From: Candidatus Baltobacteraceae bacterium
GTDB lineage: Bacteria > Vulcanimicrobiota > Vulcanimicrobiia > Vulcanimicrobiales > Vulcanimicrobiaceae
DNA length: 64,000 nt
Reading direction: 5' to 3'
Assembly (NCBI GenBank): GCA_036489885.1
Contig: DASXEW010000004.1
Coordinates: 56,417 to 120,416 of the forward strand
Part shown: positions 1 to 8,104 of the stretch, one piece after another
Position numbering within the stretch: position 1 is the stretch's first letter
Layout of the letters: every line of letters starts with the position of its first letter
Made by a program: the position numbers and the translations under genes
The notes under the pieces: model-generated
What the model was told of the DNA's origin: nothing
What the model saw: only the letters and a program-made list of their open reading frames with translations
Database searches by the model: none

Positions 1-693
1 GTTCAAGTGGCGCAAGCCATCGACGGTGCCGAAGGCGTTTATATTGACGGCGGCGCTCAATCAGATTACGTCTCGTGGCGCCACTCTCCGATCACTGCCG
101 CAATCGATCGACTGTATCAGCGTGGTGGTGTGGTGGGCGGCGTCAGCGCGGGTCTCGCGATTTTGGGAAACTTCGTTTACGACGCAGCTGCGGCAACCGC
201 GTTGAAAGCGTACACGACGAGTGCAGACGCTGTCGAGAATCCGTACGAACCTCGCATCAGCGTGTCCGGGCCGTTTTTCAATTTTCCGGCGTTGCGCAAC
301 GCCATTGCGGACACGCATCTCGCCGTGCGCGATCGCCTTGGACGTATGACCGTCTTCATGGCTCGATTGATCGCTGACCACATGGTGAAAACGCGACCGG
401 CCAGAATTCTCGGCGTCGGTGTCGACGAGGGCTCGGCGATCGTGATCGATCGGCACTCCGTCGGACATATCATGGGGGATGACGCCGGTGCGCGCGCATA
501 TCTCGTCGTCGGGAGAAGGCCAACGGTTATTCGGCGCGGTCAACCATTGCGATACGATAACCTTCGGCTTACCATTCTGAGCCGGCAGAATCCGACATTC
601 AACTTTATTTCATGGACGAGCGCGCAGAAGCCGATCCCGTTGTCGATCGACGGGCGTCAATCGTTTTATCGTCCGTTTAATCCATATCGTTAA
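1..693 (+). CDS. Cyanophycinase-like S51 peptidase, 5' end missing
   Basis: The reading frame is open to the left edge, so the start lies outside the window. A GTG at position 7 could be read as a start but would remove the N-terminal part of the fold. The visible 230 residues carry the S51 nucleophile motif GGVSAG (Ser codon near 145), preceded by YIDGG, as in cyanophycinases and related glutamine-amidotransferase-like serine peptidases. Family members cleave cyanophycin to beta-Asp-Arg dipeptides or trim other isopeptides. The end of the protein is basic and aromatic, and I cannot tell whether the signal peptide that some extracellular members have was present. An oligopeptide-binding protein follows after 6 bp, suggesting one operon for peptide breakdown and capture. 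The true substrate is not established by the sequence. Confidence 0.8.
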   Translation, partial: VQVAQAIDGAEGVYIDGGAQSDYVSWRHSPITAAIDRLYQRGGVVGGVSAGLAILGNFVYDAAAATALKAYTTSADAVENPYEPRISVSGPFFNFPALRNAIADTHLAVRDRLGRMTVFMARLIADHMVKTRPARILGVGVDEGSAIVIDRHSVGHIMGDDAGARAYLVVGRRPTVIRRGQPLRYDNLRLTILSRQNPTFNFISWTSAQKPIPLSIDGRQSFYRPFNPYR

Positions 694-699
694 GCGAAG

Positions 700-2292
700 A
701 TGATCGACCGTGCCGCCTTCTTCATCGGCTGTCTAGCGCTCGTTTCATCGAGTGCAAGTTATGCGGCGACTCCGGAGCTTCGTGTCGCGCTCGCTGAGGA
801 ACCCGACTCGGTGAACCCGCTCACCGGCACGCTGGTAGTCGATAACGATATCTCTGCGCTCGTTTATGACGGGCTGACGCGCTTCGATGACCGTCGCAAT
901 CAGATCCCCGACCTTGCCGAAGCCGTTCCAACGCTGAAGAATGGGGGCATTTCAGCGGATGGGAAGGTGCTGACCTATCACCTCGTGCGGAATGCGCGTT
1001 GGCATGATGGCGTGCCGGTGACATCAAGGGACGTAGCCTTCTCGCTGGCCGCCTATCGCAATCCGAAACTGAACGCCGGCAGCAACAGCCACTTCGACAA
1101 TATCGTTCGCATCGAAACGCCGGATAAGCGTACGGTACGGATCGTCTTGACGCGTCCCTGGGCGCCAGCCCTTACGGCCTTCGCCGGTGGAAGCAACGGA
1201 GTCGTCCTGCCGGAGCACTTACTTTCGGCGAAAGCTGATCTTAATCGCGTCGATTTCGTCGACCCCGAATTCGGCAGCGGTCCCTACAGCCTGACCGCCT
1301 GGCATCGCGGCAGCGACATGACATTCGCGGCAAATCCCTCGTACTTTCGCGGTGTGCCGCACATCGCCCGAATACGCCTCGTCTTTCTCGAGAACGGCAA
1401 CACCATGGTCACGGCGATACGATCCGGCGCCATCGATCTCGCCGACAACGTCAGTGTGTCCACGTACGAAGCGGCGCGCGGTGCGCCGCTAAAGACGGAA
1501 ATGAACGCTCGATCGAGCTGGGATCACCTTACGTTCAATACAAGTAAAGGTCCACTTGCCGACGTGCGTGTTCGGCGTGCGCTCTGTTATGGCTTTGATG
1601 CTGATCGAATATTTACGACCATCTACCACGGTCTCGGTGTGCGAGGTCCCGTTGCAGAAAACCCAAGGACGAGCTGGTATGATAGTCAGCTACACTATTA
1701 CGCCTACTCTCCTTCAAAAGCCGCCGCGTTGCTTGACGCCGCAGGATGGCATTTGGGTTCAGATGGTCTGCGAGAAAGAGACGGCCGTCCTCTAAGCCTG
1801 ACCTTCGTTACGACGGCCGGAAACCAAACGCGCGAGCAAGCCCAGATATTCTTGCAGAGCTCATGGCAACAAATTGGAATAGGGACAATCATCAAGAACG
1901 CGCCCGCTGCCGTACTCTACGCTCCGGCGTCGAGCGGAGGCCTGGTCTATAGCGGCAAGTTTGATGTTGCGCTCAACGGCATCGTCAGTGCGGCTGATCC
2001 GAGTCTCTGGGATATCAACAGTTCGGATGCAGTGCCACCGAAGGGGCAGAATCTCTCGTGGTTCGCAGACCCCGAGCTCACGTCCCTCGAAAATCGCGCG
2101 GCTTCAACTTATGATGTCGCGTCGCGAAAACGACTGTACGATCACATCCAAGAAATCGAACTGTCGGATCTTCCGTACTACGTGCTGAGATGGAATGAGA
2201 TCATTTCAATGCACGCTCCTCGTCTGCACGGCGTCCACCCGAGTATGACGGAATCCACGTTCTGGAATGTCGCATCATGGTCTTGGAACTAG
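700..2292 (+). CDS. Peptide ABC transporter substrate-binding protein, family 5
   Basis: A 530-residue extracytoplasmic solute receptor of the SBP_bac_5 (DppA/OppA) type. It begins with a signal peptide (basic start, hydrophobic stretch to about residue 20, AYA-A cleavage site) and has no lipobox Cys, so it should be a soluble periplasmic protein. Family hallmarks include the N-terminal 'EEPDSVNPL' element, the 'WHDGVPVTSRDVAFS' segment near residue 105 and 'VRRALCYGFDADRI' near residue 290. Length is normal. It sits 6 bp after the cyanophycinase-like gene and no permease or ATPase gene follows, so the membrane partner must be encoded elsewhere. A second family-5 receptor lies at 23274; the two share the phrases PTL.NGGIS and TYHL..G/N..WHD and are paralogues. 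Confidence 0.9.
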   Translation: MIDRAAFFIGCLALVSSSASYAATPELRVALAEEPDSVNPLTGTLVVDNDISALVYDGLTRFDDRRNQIPDLAEAVPTLKNGGISADGKVLTYHLVRNARWHDGVPVTSRDVAFSLAAYRNPKLNAGSNSHFDNIVRIETPDKRTVRIVLTRPWAPALTAFAGGSNGVVLPEHLLSAKADLNRVDFVDPEFGSGPYSLTAWHRGSDMTFAANPSYFRGVPHIARIRLVFLENGNTMVTAIRSGAIDLADNVSVSTYEAARGAPLKTEMNARSSWDHLTFNTSKGPLADVRVRRALCYGFDADRIFTTIYHGLGVRGPVAENPRTSWYDSQLHYYAYSPSKAAALLDAAGWHLGSDGLRERDGRPLSLTFVTTAGNQTREQAQIFLQSSWQQIGIGTIIKNAPAAVLYAPASSGGLVYSGKFDVALNGIVSAADPSLWDINSSDAVPPKGQNLSWFADPELTSLENRAASTYDVASRKRLYDHIQEIELSDLPYYVLRWNEIISMHAPRLHGVHPSMTESTFWNVASWSWN

Positions 2293-2324
2293 TGCGCCCA
2301 TCATCGCAGAGCGCCTTCACTGAC

Positions 2325-2534
2325 ATGGAAACGGATATTCTGCACGTACTTAGGTCACGAGTGGCGCAGATCATCACATTTGACCAATTCGAACGTGCTC
2401 TAGCCCGGCCTCCCGCGTCGCGCCGCGCGCTTGCCGTCCACATTTGCGCGATCCGACGGAAGGTTGAGGAGCATCCACATTGGCCTCGTCACGTTCTCAC
2501 GGTTCGTGGGAGAGGATACGTATTCCGCAACTAG
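2325..2534 (+). CDS. Stand-alone OmpR/PhoB-type winged-helix protein
   Basis: A 69-residue protein that is essentially just a Trans_reg_C DNA-binding domain: the recognition-helix region 'LAVHICAIRRKVE' is followed by the wing motif 'VLTVRGRGYVFRN' at the C-terminus. No receiver domain precedes it. I chose the ATG at 2325; an in-frame start at 2277 would overlap the receptor gene by 16 bp. Proteins consisting only of this wing-helix domain are uncommon. It may be a small regulator of the upstream peptide operon, or the remnant of a larger response regulator. The fold call is firm from the motif, the role is inference. Confidence 0.7.
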   Translation: METDILHVLRSRVAQIITFDQFERALARPPASRRALAVHICAIRRKVEEHPHWPRHVLTVRGRGYVFRN

Positions 2535-2544
2535 GGAGGGCGGG

Positions 2545-2829
2545 ATGCTAAGAATAGTCGCCAAAGCCCGCATGCGCGAGATGATCGGGATATTGCGGGA
2601 GCACTGCGTCGCCTTCAATCAGCTCGTGCTTCGGTCAGACCATCTCGAAGACAGGGATGGTGACAGCATTGTACGCGCTCTGCAGCACGACATTGCCGAT
2701 CTGCGTCGCATAGGCATGCCCGATGCCAGTGTACGGATCGCACTCGGCGGAGCCATTCTCGCGGAACTATTATCCGCAAAGAATTGGGCCGACTCGACGC
2801 TGCCTCGAGCTCAACGCCGCGATTCTTAG
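2545..2829 (+). CDS. Small helical protein, copy A of a tandem duplicate
   Basis: A 94-residue protein starting at an ATG with a purine-rich ribosome binding site (AGGGAGGGCGGG) directly before it; an open frame back to 2431 overlaps the winged-helix gene and is unlikely to be translated. It is predicted helical with no signal peptide or membrane segment. From its Cys at residue 21 onward it aligns without gaps to the next ORF over about 60 residues (for example RDGDSI.../REGDRI..., VRIALGGAILAE/VRTARAGAVLAE). I do not recognise the family. It lies 10 bp after the winged-helix gene, probably in the same transcript. Confidence 0.55.
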   Translation: MLRIVAKARMREMIGILREHCVAFNQLVLRSDHLEDRDGDSIVRALQHDIADLRRIGMPDASVRIALGGAILAELLSAKNWADSTLPRAQRRDS

Positions 2830-2995
2830 TCGCCAGGCTTTTGCCGAACGCGAAGGTGACCGAATTCTTTTACGCTTTAGGGTCCTGTTCAAGCGGATGA
2901 GGCGCGCGGGAGTATCAGAGATGCGTGTCAGGACAGCACGAGCCGGCGCCGTCCTCGCCGAGTCGATGCATAACAACGCCAAAGACATTCAGTAA
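2723..2995 (+). CDS. Small helical protein, copy B (frame-shifted duplicate)
   Basis: The region homologous to copy A starts at the Cys near residue 27 of this frame and continues to the stop at 2995. By eye, 18 of 60 aligned positions are identical to copy A without gaps. It lies in the +1 frame relative to copy A, and the only ATG (2723) sits inside copy A with no ribosome binding site in front. The likely explanations are a two-repeat protein split by a frameshift near 2800, translation by coupling or reinitiation, or a decaying duplicate. Function unknown. Confidence 0.4.
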   Translation: MPVYGSHSAEPFSRNYYPQRIGPTRRCLELNAAILSRQAFAEREGDRILLRFRVLFKRMRRAGVSEMRVRTARAGAVLAESMHNNAKDIQ

Positions 2996-3359
2996 ACCGG
3001 CTTGCCATGCCTAGATAAAATCAATGAGTAACTCAACTCCTAGGCGACAACTGCGGCGTGTCGAATTGGTTATACCTTACCAGGTGCTTTACGCGGCGGT
3101 TTGGCCGCAGATGGTTCGTAAAGCACCTGCATCGCGTAAGCTAATTCGCGACCATTTCACTCGTGTCTCTGGGTGCCACGTTTATAATCCCGTTGTACAC
3201 CAGGGGGCAGGCGGAATGTCAGGGTTAACCCCGTCACTTGAGCAATTCGAGGATGTGGGTGCGCGGACGAACGTCCGAAGCACGACGCGCGTCGTATCCG
3301 CGTCCGGCGCGCACCGAGAAATCATGTGTGCCGGCGCCAGACCGCTCTCTCGGGGCGGG
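2996..3359. other. Intergenic region without a convincing gene
   Basis: About 360 bases separate the duplicated small proteins from the convergent BON gene. A plus-strand open frame crosses the region, but it runs antisense through the BON gene and has no family motif. The notable content is the long inverted repeat at 3081-3129. A short palindrome GGGTTAACCCC lies near 3223. Confidence 0.5.
3081..3129. repeat. 13-bp perfect inverted repeat with nested hairpin
   Basis: CAGGTGCTTTACG at 3081-3093 is repeated as its exact reverse complement CGTAAAGCACCTG at 3117-3129. The 23-base loop contains a second small stem (GCGGC/GCCGC). No T-run follows on either side, so it does not look like a standard intrinsic terminator. 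It could be a recombination or binding site, or a structured RNA end for the genes on the left. Confidence 0.7.
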
Positions 3360-4007
3360 TTAGGCTACGACCAAATGACTTTCGACATCGGTAACGCCGG
3401 GAACGGACCAGGCCGCTCTTCTCGCCGCGTCGAGATCCGTCCAGGAGTGGACGCTGCCGCGCAAGACCACGCTACCGTTCTGGGCTTGGATCTGGATGTG
3501 GCTGGCTTCTTGTTCGACGGTGCGTTCGAGTTCGCGACGAATTCGGTCGCGCACGTCGGCCACTTTCGGCGTTGCCTTGATCGTGATGTTGTTCGTTACC
3601 CCGATAACGCCGCTGAGGTACTTAACAGCGCGCTCGGCTTCATCCCTTTGAAACTGCCAATCGACGGAACCGGAGAGCGTAAGCCAACCGCTATTAACAA
3701 CGACCTTGATGCCCTCGGGCAAATCACTGTGCCAGGATAAAGCCTTCGTTGCCGACTCGGCGATATCGGTGTCGTCGCGCCGGTGTAATGCGGCTAGTTC
3801 TACCTTCAGTTCGTTCGCGATCGCCCTTACGCCGGTGACGCGCTTGACCGCGCTTTCGGCCTCGATCTTCTGCCAGTAGCTTGGAACGGTTCCGGTCAGC
3901 GTAACCGCACCATCGTGAACGGCAACGGCGATGCGTTTGGCATCGAGGCTTGGATCGGTAACGATCTCTTCTGCCACATCGGCATGTAGCTGTGTGTCTG
4001 ACTTCAT
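3360..4007 (-). CDS. Triple BON-domain protein (OsmY-like)
   Basis: A 215-residue protein made of three BON domains, roughly residues 1-72, 73-145 and 146-215. Each has the pattern of a helix, the strand 'V.G.V.L.G.V', and a helix ending in 'GV..V.N...V'. BON proteins such as OsmY bind membrane phospholipid or protect the envelope in stress. No signal peptide is seen, unlike E. coli OsmY, so a cytoplasmic or peripheral role is possible. I chose the internal ATG (4007) because GAAGAGG lies just upstream and the next upstream ATG (4043) adds twelve residues not typical of BON. It stands alone, convergent with the genes on its left. Confidence 0.85.
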   Translation of the reverse strand: MKSDTQLHADVAEEIVTDPSLDAKRIAVAVHDGAVTLTGTVPSYWQKIEAESAVKRVTGVRAIANELKVELAALHRRDDTDIAESATKALSWHSDLPEGIKVVVNSGWLTLSGSVDWQFQRDEAERAVKYLSGVIGVTNNITIKATPKVADVRDRIRRELERTVEQEASHIQIQAQNGSVVLRGSVHSWTDLDAARRAAWSVPGVTDVESHLVVA

Positions 4008-4170
4008 GGTCGCCTCTTCACTGAATGCGAGTATGATAGGCATCGATGGTGCGGCTTTGCGATGCGCTCGTCAATAAACTACAGAGCCTAGGATTGCCAG
4101 TTGTGCGAGTAACGGTCCTACGTCTTTAAATCGATTGACGACCGGCTTCCAGCAGCGCGACACTGGTAGC

Positions 4171-4605
4171 ATGATGAAAAAAGCTGGAGTAGTCGCGACG
4201 TTCGCGATGCTCGTTCTTGCTTGCGAAACCATTGTCGCGGCACCGGGAGCCGAACTCGTGGGAGCGGTTACCCCATCCGCGCCGGCCGCCGGTCAAATTC
4301 CGCTCGGAATAACGATCATCGAGATGCGCGCGGTCGTCGCGGGTTGGAGCGTCAAGAAGGATGTGTTCGGGAAACACGTTCAAAACGATCGCAAAGAAGA
4401 TCTCGGCAAGATCGAAGATATCATCATCACACCGGAAGACCAAGCGGCATTTGCGATTGTCGGCGTTGGAGGATTTCTCGGGATTGCTGAGCGCCGCGTT
4501 GCGATTCCGATGCGGAACTTCAAGGTCGTGGGCGATCATTTTTTGTTGAAGGGTGCAACCAAAGATGTGTTGCGCGGAATGCCGCCCTTCATCTATACCC
4601 ACTAA
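4171..4605 (+). CDS. Exported PRC-barrel protein
   Basis: A 144-residue protein with an N-terminal export signal (MMKK followed by a hydrophobic run). The segment VLAC-E could be a weak lipobox; otherwise signal peptidase I cleavage near 'VAA-PG' is likely. The C-terminal 80 residues match a PRC barrel: 'W.VKKDVFGKHVQND..EDLGKIEDIII', then 'AFAIVGVGGFLGI.ERRVAIP', as in photosynthetic reaction-centre H-like and RimM-like barrels used in envelope stress proteins. I preferred the ATG at 4171 over the in-frame 4135 because the signal peptide starts there. Its stop overlaps the end of the convergent XRE gene by 17 bp. Confidence 0.8.
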   Translation: MMKKAGVVATFAMLVLACETIVAAPGAELVGAVTPSAPAAGQIPLGITIIEMRAVVAGWSVKKDVFGKHVQNDRKEDLGKIEDIIITPEDQAAFAIVGVGGFLGIAERRVAIPMRNFKVVGDHFLLKGATKDVLRGMPPFIYTH

Positions 4606-5497
4606 TGCCTGCAGGTGCGGCGAGGAGAGCGACCATCGCGACGAGCGTCTCGATCAGGGCGACCTCGATCGGCAGATGCGCCCGCGGTTCGGTCCACGAG
4701 CAACTCATCACTCCGCGGCACGTGCCTTTCTCGAACAACCCGGTCACTAACTCGCTGCGCTGGAGCAGACGGCAATTGTAGGACTGGTAGGCGGCGGCGG
4801 GCACATCGTGCATGCCAGCCGTTTGGCGTCCGTCCAACGTCTTCACGCGAACCGGATGAGCTGCGTCCCGCATCGCCGAATGTGGATTCGGCGAATCTTC
4901 GCAAAGGACGACGGCACCGCTGCGAACGGAATCGTTCATATCGAGCATGCATTGCGCTAGTGCGGGTCCCACGAAGCTCGCGCGCGGCCCGATGGCGAAG
5001 GTGCGGGGCGGGGCGAAGCTGTTTTGTACGCTGGCGATGGTCACGCAGGTCGGCGCGATGAGCGCCTGCGTCGCCTCGACGACCGCTCCGCTGGCTTCTT
5101 CGAACGAGTTGGCGGCCGCCAAGCGCCGCGCGAAATCGCGCGCCTGCGACACGTAATGCATTACCCCGTCGCGGATGTTTGCTTCCAAGATCCGAGCTGC
5201 GTAGCTAACGTCCGGCAATGCCAGCCGAAACAGCGTCGCTTGCTCCTGATCGGTGAGTCGCAATGCGGATGCGACCCGTTGGATGAAGGCCGGAGAAAAA
5301 CTGCGTCGCGAGTTGCCGCTCTCGAACTGCTCGTACCAACCGGTTGAGACTTCCGCCAGCTCGGCAACTTCCGTCGATCGCAGGCCCGGGACCCGGCGCG
5401 GGCCGCGCGACGGCAAGCTTACGTCAGCCGGGTGCAGCCGCGCGCGCCAATTTCGAAGAAGTTCCCGCAGCTCCCCGTGTTGCTCGTGCATAGGCAC
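4589..5497 (-). CDS. XRE-type regulator with GAF-like sensor domain
   Basis: A 302-residue transcription regulator. Residues about 35-95 form the HTH ('PGLRSTEVAELAEVSTGWYEQFE', then a second helix pair ending 'LRLTDQEQATLFRLA'), the arrangement of HTH_31/MmyB-type XRE proteins. After a linker, residues about 125-300 look like a GAF-type ligand domain rather than the usual MmyB domain. Several Cys residues in the sensor part (near residues 150, 180 and 240) could make it redox responsive, which is inference. It is divergent from another XRE gene at 5679 with a shared 181-bp control region. Confidence 0.8.
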   Translation of the reverse strand: MPMHEQHGELRELLRNWRARLHPADVSLPSRGPRRVPGLRSTEVAELAEVSTGWYEQFESGNSRRSFSPAFIQRVASALRLTDQEQATLFRLALPDVSYAARILEANIRDGVMHYVSQARDFARRLAAANSFEEASGAVVEATQALIAPTCVTIASVQNSFAPPRTFAIGPRASFVGPALAQCMLDMNDSVRSGAVVLCEDSPNPHSAMRDAAHPVRVKTLDGRQTAGMHDVPAAAYQSYNCRLLQRSELVTGLFEKGTCRGVMSCSWTEPRAHLPIEVALIETLVAMVALLAAPAGISGYR

Positions 5498-5678
5498 ATC
5501 GGGACCTCAGTGATGAAGAGGGGCCCCAATTATAACATGCAAGGCGGTCAACCACCCGGTCTTTTTTATTGTACGCAAGCGGACGCTCGAAGTAATTATT
5601 CCCCCTACTCGTGGTCAGGTGTACTAAAGCTGCCGCGGTGCTATCCTGCCAGGAAAATGCCAAAAGGGAGCTTGACAG
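5498..5678. promoter_or_regulatory. Shared control region of two divergent XRE regulators
   Basis: The 181 bp between the two divergent regulator genes is markedly more AT-rich than the flanks. It contains GGGGCCCC beside TATAAC (near 5521-5535) and T-rich tracts near 5562. Regulators of this class commonly bind their own promoter region. No exact operator can be named from the sequence. Confidence 0.45.
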
Positions 5679-6470
5679 ATGGGCCTCGTTGCACGCCCGC
5701 CCCGCAACGAAGAACTCGGAAAATTTCTGCTGAGCAGACGGGTGCGGCTGAGCGCGGAGTCGAGCGGTTTGCCGGTGCTGCGCTCGCGCCGGCGAACGCC
5801 GGGCCTGCGGCGCGAAGACGTCAGTTCGATCGCGGGAATTTCGACGGCCTACTACGCTTGGATCGAGCAAGGCCGGCCGTTCGACATTTCGGCCGACGTG
5901 CTCTATGCCATCGCCGGCGCGCTGCAGCTTAGCGATGTCGAGACGAGCTACATCTTTTTGCTCGGCGGCAAAGCCGAGGTGCGGCCCAAGTCACCGCAGG
6001 CACCGCCGTGGAGTGACGACATCATGCAAGTCGTCACCGGTTTCGAAAGCGGCCCGGCATTGGCCCTTACGTCCTGGCTTGACGTGCTCGGCGTCAATGC
6101 GATAGCCAAAGAACTTTTTGAGTTTGAGCCCGGAACGAACCTCGCGTGGTGGCTCTTCTGCGCGAAAGGCGTGCGCGTCAAACCCTGCAATTGCAACGAC
6201 GTCTCGGTGGCGCTGGTCGCGCTCCTGCGCCGCAATCGCGCGCGCGAGTCCGATCCCCGCCAGTTCAGCGAACTCATCGAACGTCTGCGTGCGGAAAGCC
6301 ACGACTTCGCGCTCTTGTGGGATGGGCACGTCGTCGACTCGTCGCCGCTCGTCGACGTCGAATTCGATCGTCCCGCCGAGGGCCGCATCGCCTACCGGGC
6401 CATGTTGCTATGTGATTGCGTCGCCTCGAGGCAGTTCGTTATCTTGATGACGCCCATTCCGAACCGGTAG
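5679..6470 (+). CDS. XRE-type regulator with MmyB-like ligand domain
   Basis: A 263-residue protein. The HTH spans about residues 18-95, with the family phrase 'RRRTPGLRREDVSSIAGIS' and 'YY.WIEQGR'. The remainder fits the MmyB-like ligand-binding domain (PAS-related, reported to bind fatty-acid-like ligands in some members), including the typical 'LDVLGVNAIAKELF' and 'NLAWWLF' segments. The ribosome binding site GGGAGC lies a short distance before the ATG. It is divergently paired with the GAF-bearing XRE gene; the pair may cross-regulate. Confidence 0.85.
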   Translation: MGLVARPPRNEELGKFLLSRRVRLSAESSGLPVLRSRRRTPGLRREDVSSIAGISTAYYAWIEQGRPFDISADVLYAIAGALQLSDVETSYIFLLGGKAEVRPKSPQAPPWSDDIMQVVTGFESGPALALTSWLDVLGVNAIAKELFEFEPGTNLAWWLFCAKGVRVKPCNCNDVSVALVALLRRNRARESDPRQFSELIERLRAESHDFALLWDGHVVDSSPLVDVEFDRPAEGRIAYRAMLLCDCVASRQFVILMTPIPNR

Positions 6471-6575
6471 ACGAAGCCGCGCTCTACGGGAGATTCCTTG
6501 AACTCGGCATCGATAACGTCCGACCGCTGCGCGTTCGCGTTTCCGGCGCCCAGGCGCTGATTTATGTTTTGGCGT

Positions 6576-7145
6576 TTACACCGACGCCGCAACGGGCGAT
6601 TTGGCGACCCTACGCATCCGAATCGCCGCCACGAGCAACAAGATACCAAAGGCGATCGCGTACGCACCGGTCATGATCACCCAGACGAAGAGTCCGATCA
6701 GCGGCAGTGCGGCCATCGCGATGCCGAAGACGATCGAGACGATACCGCCTAGCCCTAAGACAATCTCCGGGCCGAGGGTGCGACGGAGAAGAAACGCACT
6801 GGTAAGTTCGAGGATCCCCGTCACGATCGCCCACGCCGCGATCGTGTAGACCCACGCAAGTGCAGTGAGCCCCGGCCACAAGAACGTAATCGTTCCGATT
6901 GCTATGCCAAGGAGGCCCTCGAGGAGCAGCATCACCCAATGCTCGCGTTCGTGCCGGAAACGGATCGCAGCAATAAGCGCGAACGCACCGTCGACAAACA
7001 TGTAGGCGCCGAAGAAGAGGATCAACACGGCCAGCGTGACGCCCGGCCAGACGAGCGCCGCAACCCCGAACATCACGCCGAGCAAGCCGCGCAAACCCAA
7101 GAGCCACCAGAAGCGCGCAAGGCGAGCGATCGCGGGCGCGATCAC
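6576..7145 (-). CDS. HdeD family membrane protein (DUF308)
   Basis: A 189-residue inner-membrane protein with about six hydrophobic helices arranged as three pairs. Each pair repeats the DUF308 signature seen as 'LLGLRGLLGVMFGVAALVWP', 'LLLEGLLGIAIGTITFLWPG' and 'LGLGGIVSIVFGIAMAALP'. HdeD is linked to acid resistance at high cell density in E. coli. The start is a GTG whose last bases overlap the stop of the upstream mini-Hsp20 gene (GTGA), so the two should be translationally coupled. Confidence 0.9.
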   Translation of the reverse strand: MIAPAIARLARFWWLLGLRGLLGVMFGVAALVWPGVTLAVLILFFGAYMFVDGAFALIAAIRFRHEREHWVMLLLEGLLGIAIGTITFLWPGLTALAWVYTIAAWAIVTGILELTSAFLLRRTLGPEIVLGLGGIVSIVFGIAMAALPLIGLFVWVIMTGAYAIAFGILLLVAAIRMRRVAKSPVAASV

Positions 7146-7315
7146 GTCGCCTCGATCGGGATTTTCTTCGCAGCGATGGGACTCGTCGGCTGCAGCGTTA
7201 TTTTTAGAATGCCGTTCTCAAAGGTCGCCTTCTCGGAGTAACGCCGTTTGCGGTCTTCCTGTTGTTCGTCGTGCTGGCCCGAAAGGGTCACCTGATTGCT
7301 CGTGACTACTGTCAT
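7142..7315 (-). CDS. Very short Hsp20-like protein coupled to hdeD
   Basis: A 57-residue ORF with a good ribosome binding site (GGAGGA, then seven bases, then ATG). The sequence resembles parts of an alpha-crystallin domain: 'VTLSGQHDEQQ' matches the usual '.I.GER.EE' strand and 'FENGILKITL' plus 'AKKIPIEA' match the C-terminal strands. The normal Hsp20 domain is about 90-100 residues, so the central strands and the N-terminal arm are missing. It ends by GTGA overlap with hdeD. It is either a miniaturised chaperone-like protein kept for coupling or the remnant of an internal deletion. Confidence 0.6.
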   Translation of the reverse strand: MTVVTSNQVTLSGQHDEQQEDRKRRYSEKATFENGILKITLQPTSPIAAKKIPIEAT

Positions 7316-7413
7316 GATGGGATCCTCCGCTGAATTAGCGTCACGGTTCGTGTCGCCATGGTCTGACGTTGCATTGGCGTGTCAATCGAGTAGCGTTCAT
7401 TGGAATGGGCGTC

Positions 7414-8061
7414 CTAGGGTTGAGCCGGCTCGGCTTCACGCCCATACGGAAGCCGGGTCATCTCCAGATGCAACTGACGGTCGATGACGCCGGGCAGGAG
7501 ATAGACGATGGGGATGATCGCATACGTTACGATGCTCAGGAGTGGATCGACGAGGACGAGCGCGGTTGCGAAGACGTATGACATGGGGTAACCCAATGTC
7601 CAGAGGCTTGCATCGCGGATAAATCGGCGATCGATGCGCGGTTCGGTGCGGAAGTACTGCCTGATGGCATAGAACCACAGGGCGCTGAAGATGAACCCCG
7701 CCGCGGCCATCGTGCTGCCGAAGAGGATCACAACCGCGCGGTTGCGACCGTATTGCGCCATCAGCGCTGTCGGATAGGGGATGAATGCGACGCACATCAG
7801 CAAACCGAGATTGATGATGAGCGACACGCGATCGACCTTTTTCAGGAAGTGGAAGAGCGCGTGGTGATTGACCCATAACACGCCGATGATTGCGAAGCTC
7901 GTCGAGTAGCCGAGGAGCTGCGGCCACAACCAGGCAAGCCGTTCCGTCGACTGGATCGCCGTCATGCCGGCGAGGTCCGGAAGTCGCAAGTTTACAACCA
8001 GCAGTGTCGATGCGATGGCAAAGACGCTGTCGCTAAAGGTCTCGAAGCGACCGACGTTCAT
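7414..8061 (-). CDS. TMEM175-type potassium channel family protein (DUF1211)
   Basis: A membrane protein of about 215 residues with six hydrophobic helices and the family signature R-F-E-T-F-S-D-S-V-F-A-I-A at the start of helix 1, which lines the pore in TMEM175 channels. One six-helix unit is present, as usual in bacteria, where a tetramer forms the pore. The family normally begins a few residues before this motif, so I favour the ATG at 8061. A GTG at 8100, five bases after the upstream stop, would add thirteen residues and cannot be excluded. It lies downstream of the exported protein at 8105. Confidence 0.85.
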   Translation of the reverse strand: MNVGRFETFSDSVFAIASTLLVVNLRLPDLAGMTAIQSTERLAWLWPQLLGYSTSFAIIGVLWVNHHALFHFLKKVDRVSLIINLGLLMCVAFIPYPTALMAQYGRNRAVVILFGSTMAAAGFIFSALWFYAIRQYFRTEPRIDRRFIRDASLWTLGYPMSYVFATALVLVDPLLSIVTYAIIPIVYLLPGVIDRQLHLEMTRLPYGREAEPAQP

Positions 8062-8104
8062 CAGCGCCGGCGGTGGAAGGTGCAGGTCTGGTCGCCGCAC
8101 CTAC

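Noticed and set aside
3024..3740. 238-residue plus-strand ORF
   Set aside because: Runs antisense through the BON gene, has no motif, and its codon pattern fits the opposite strand.
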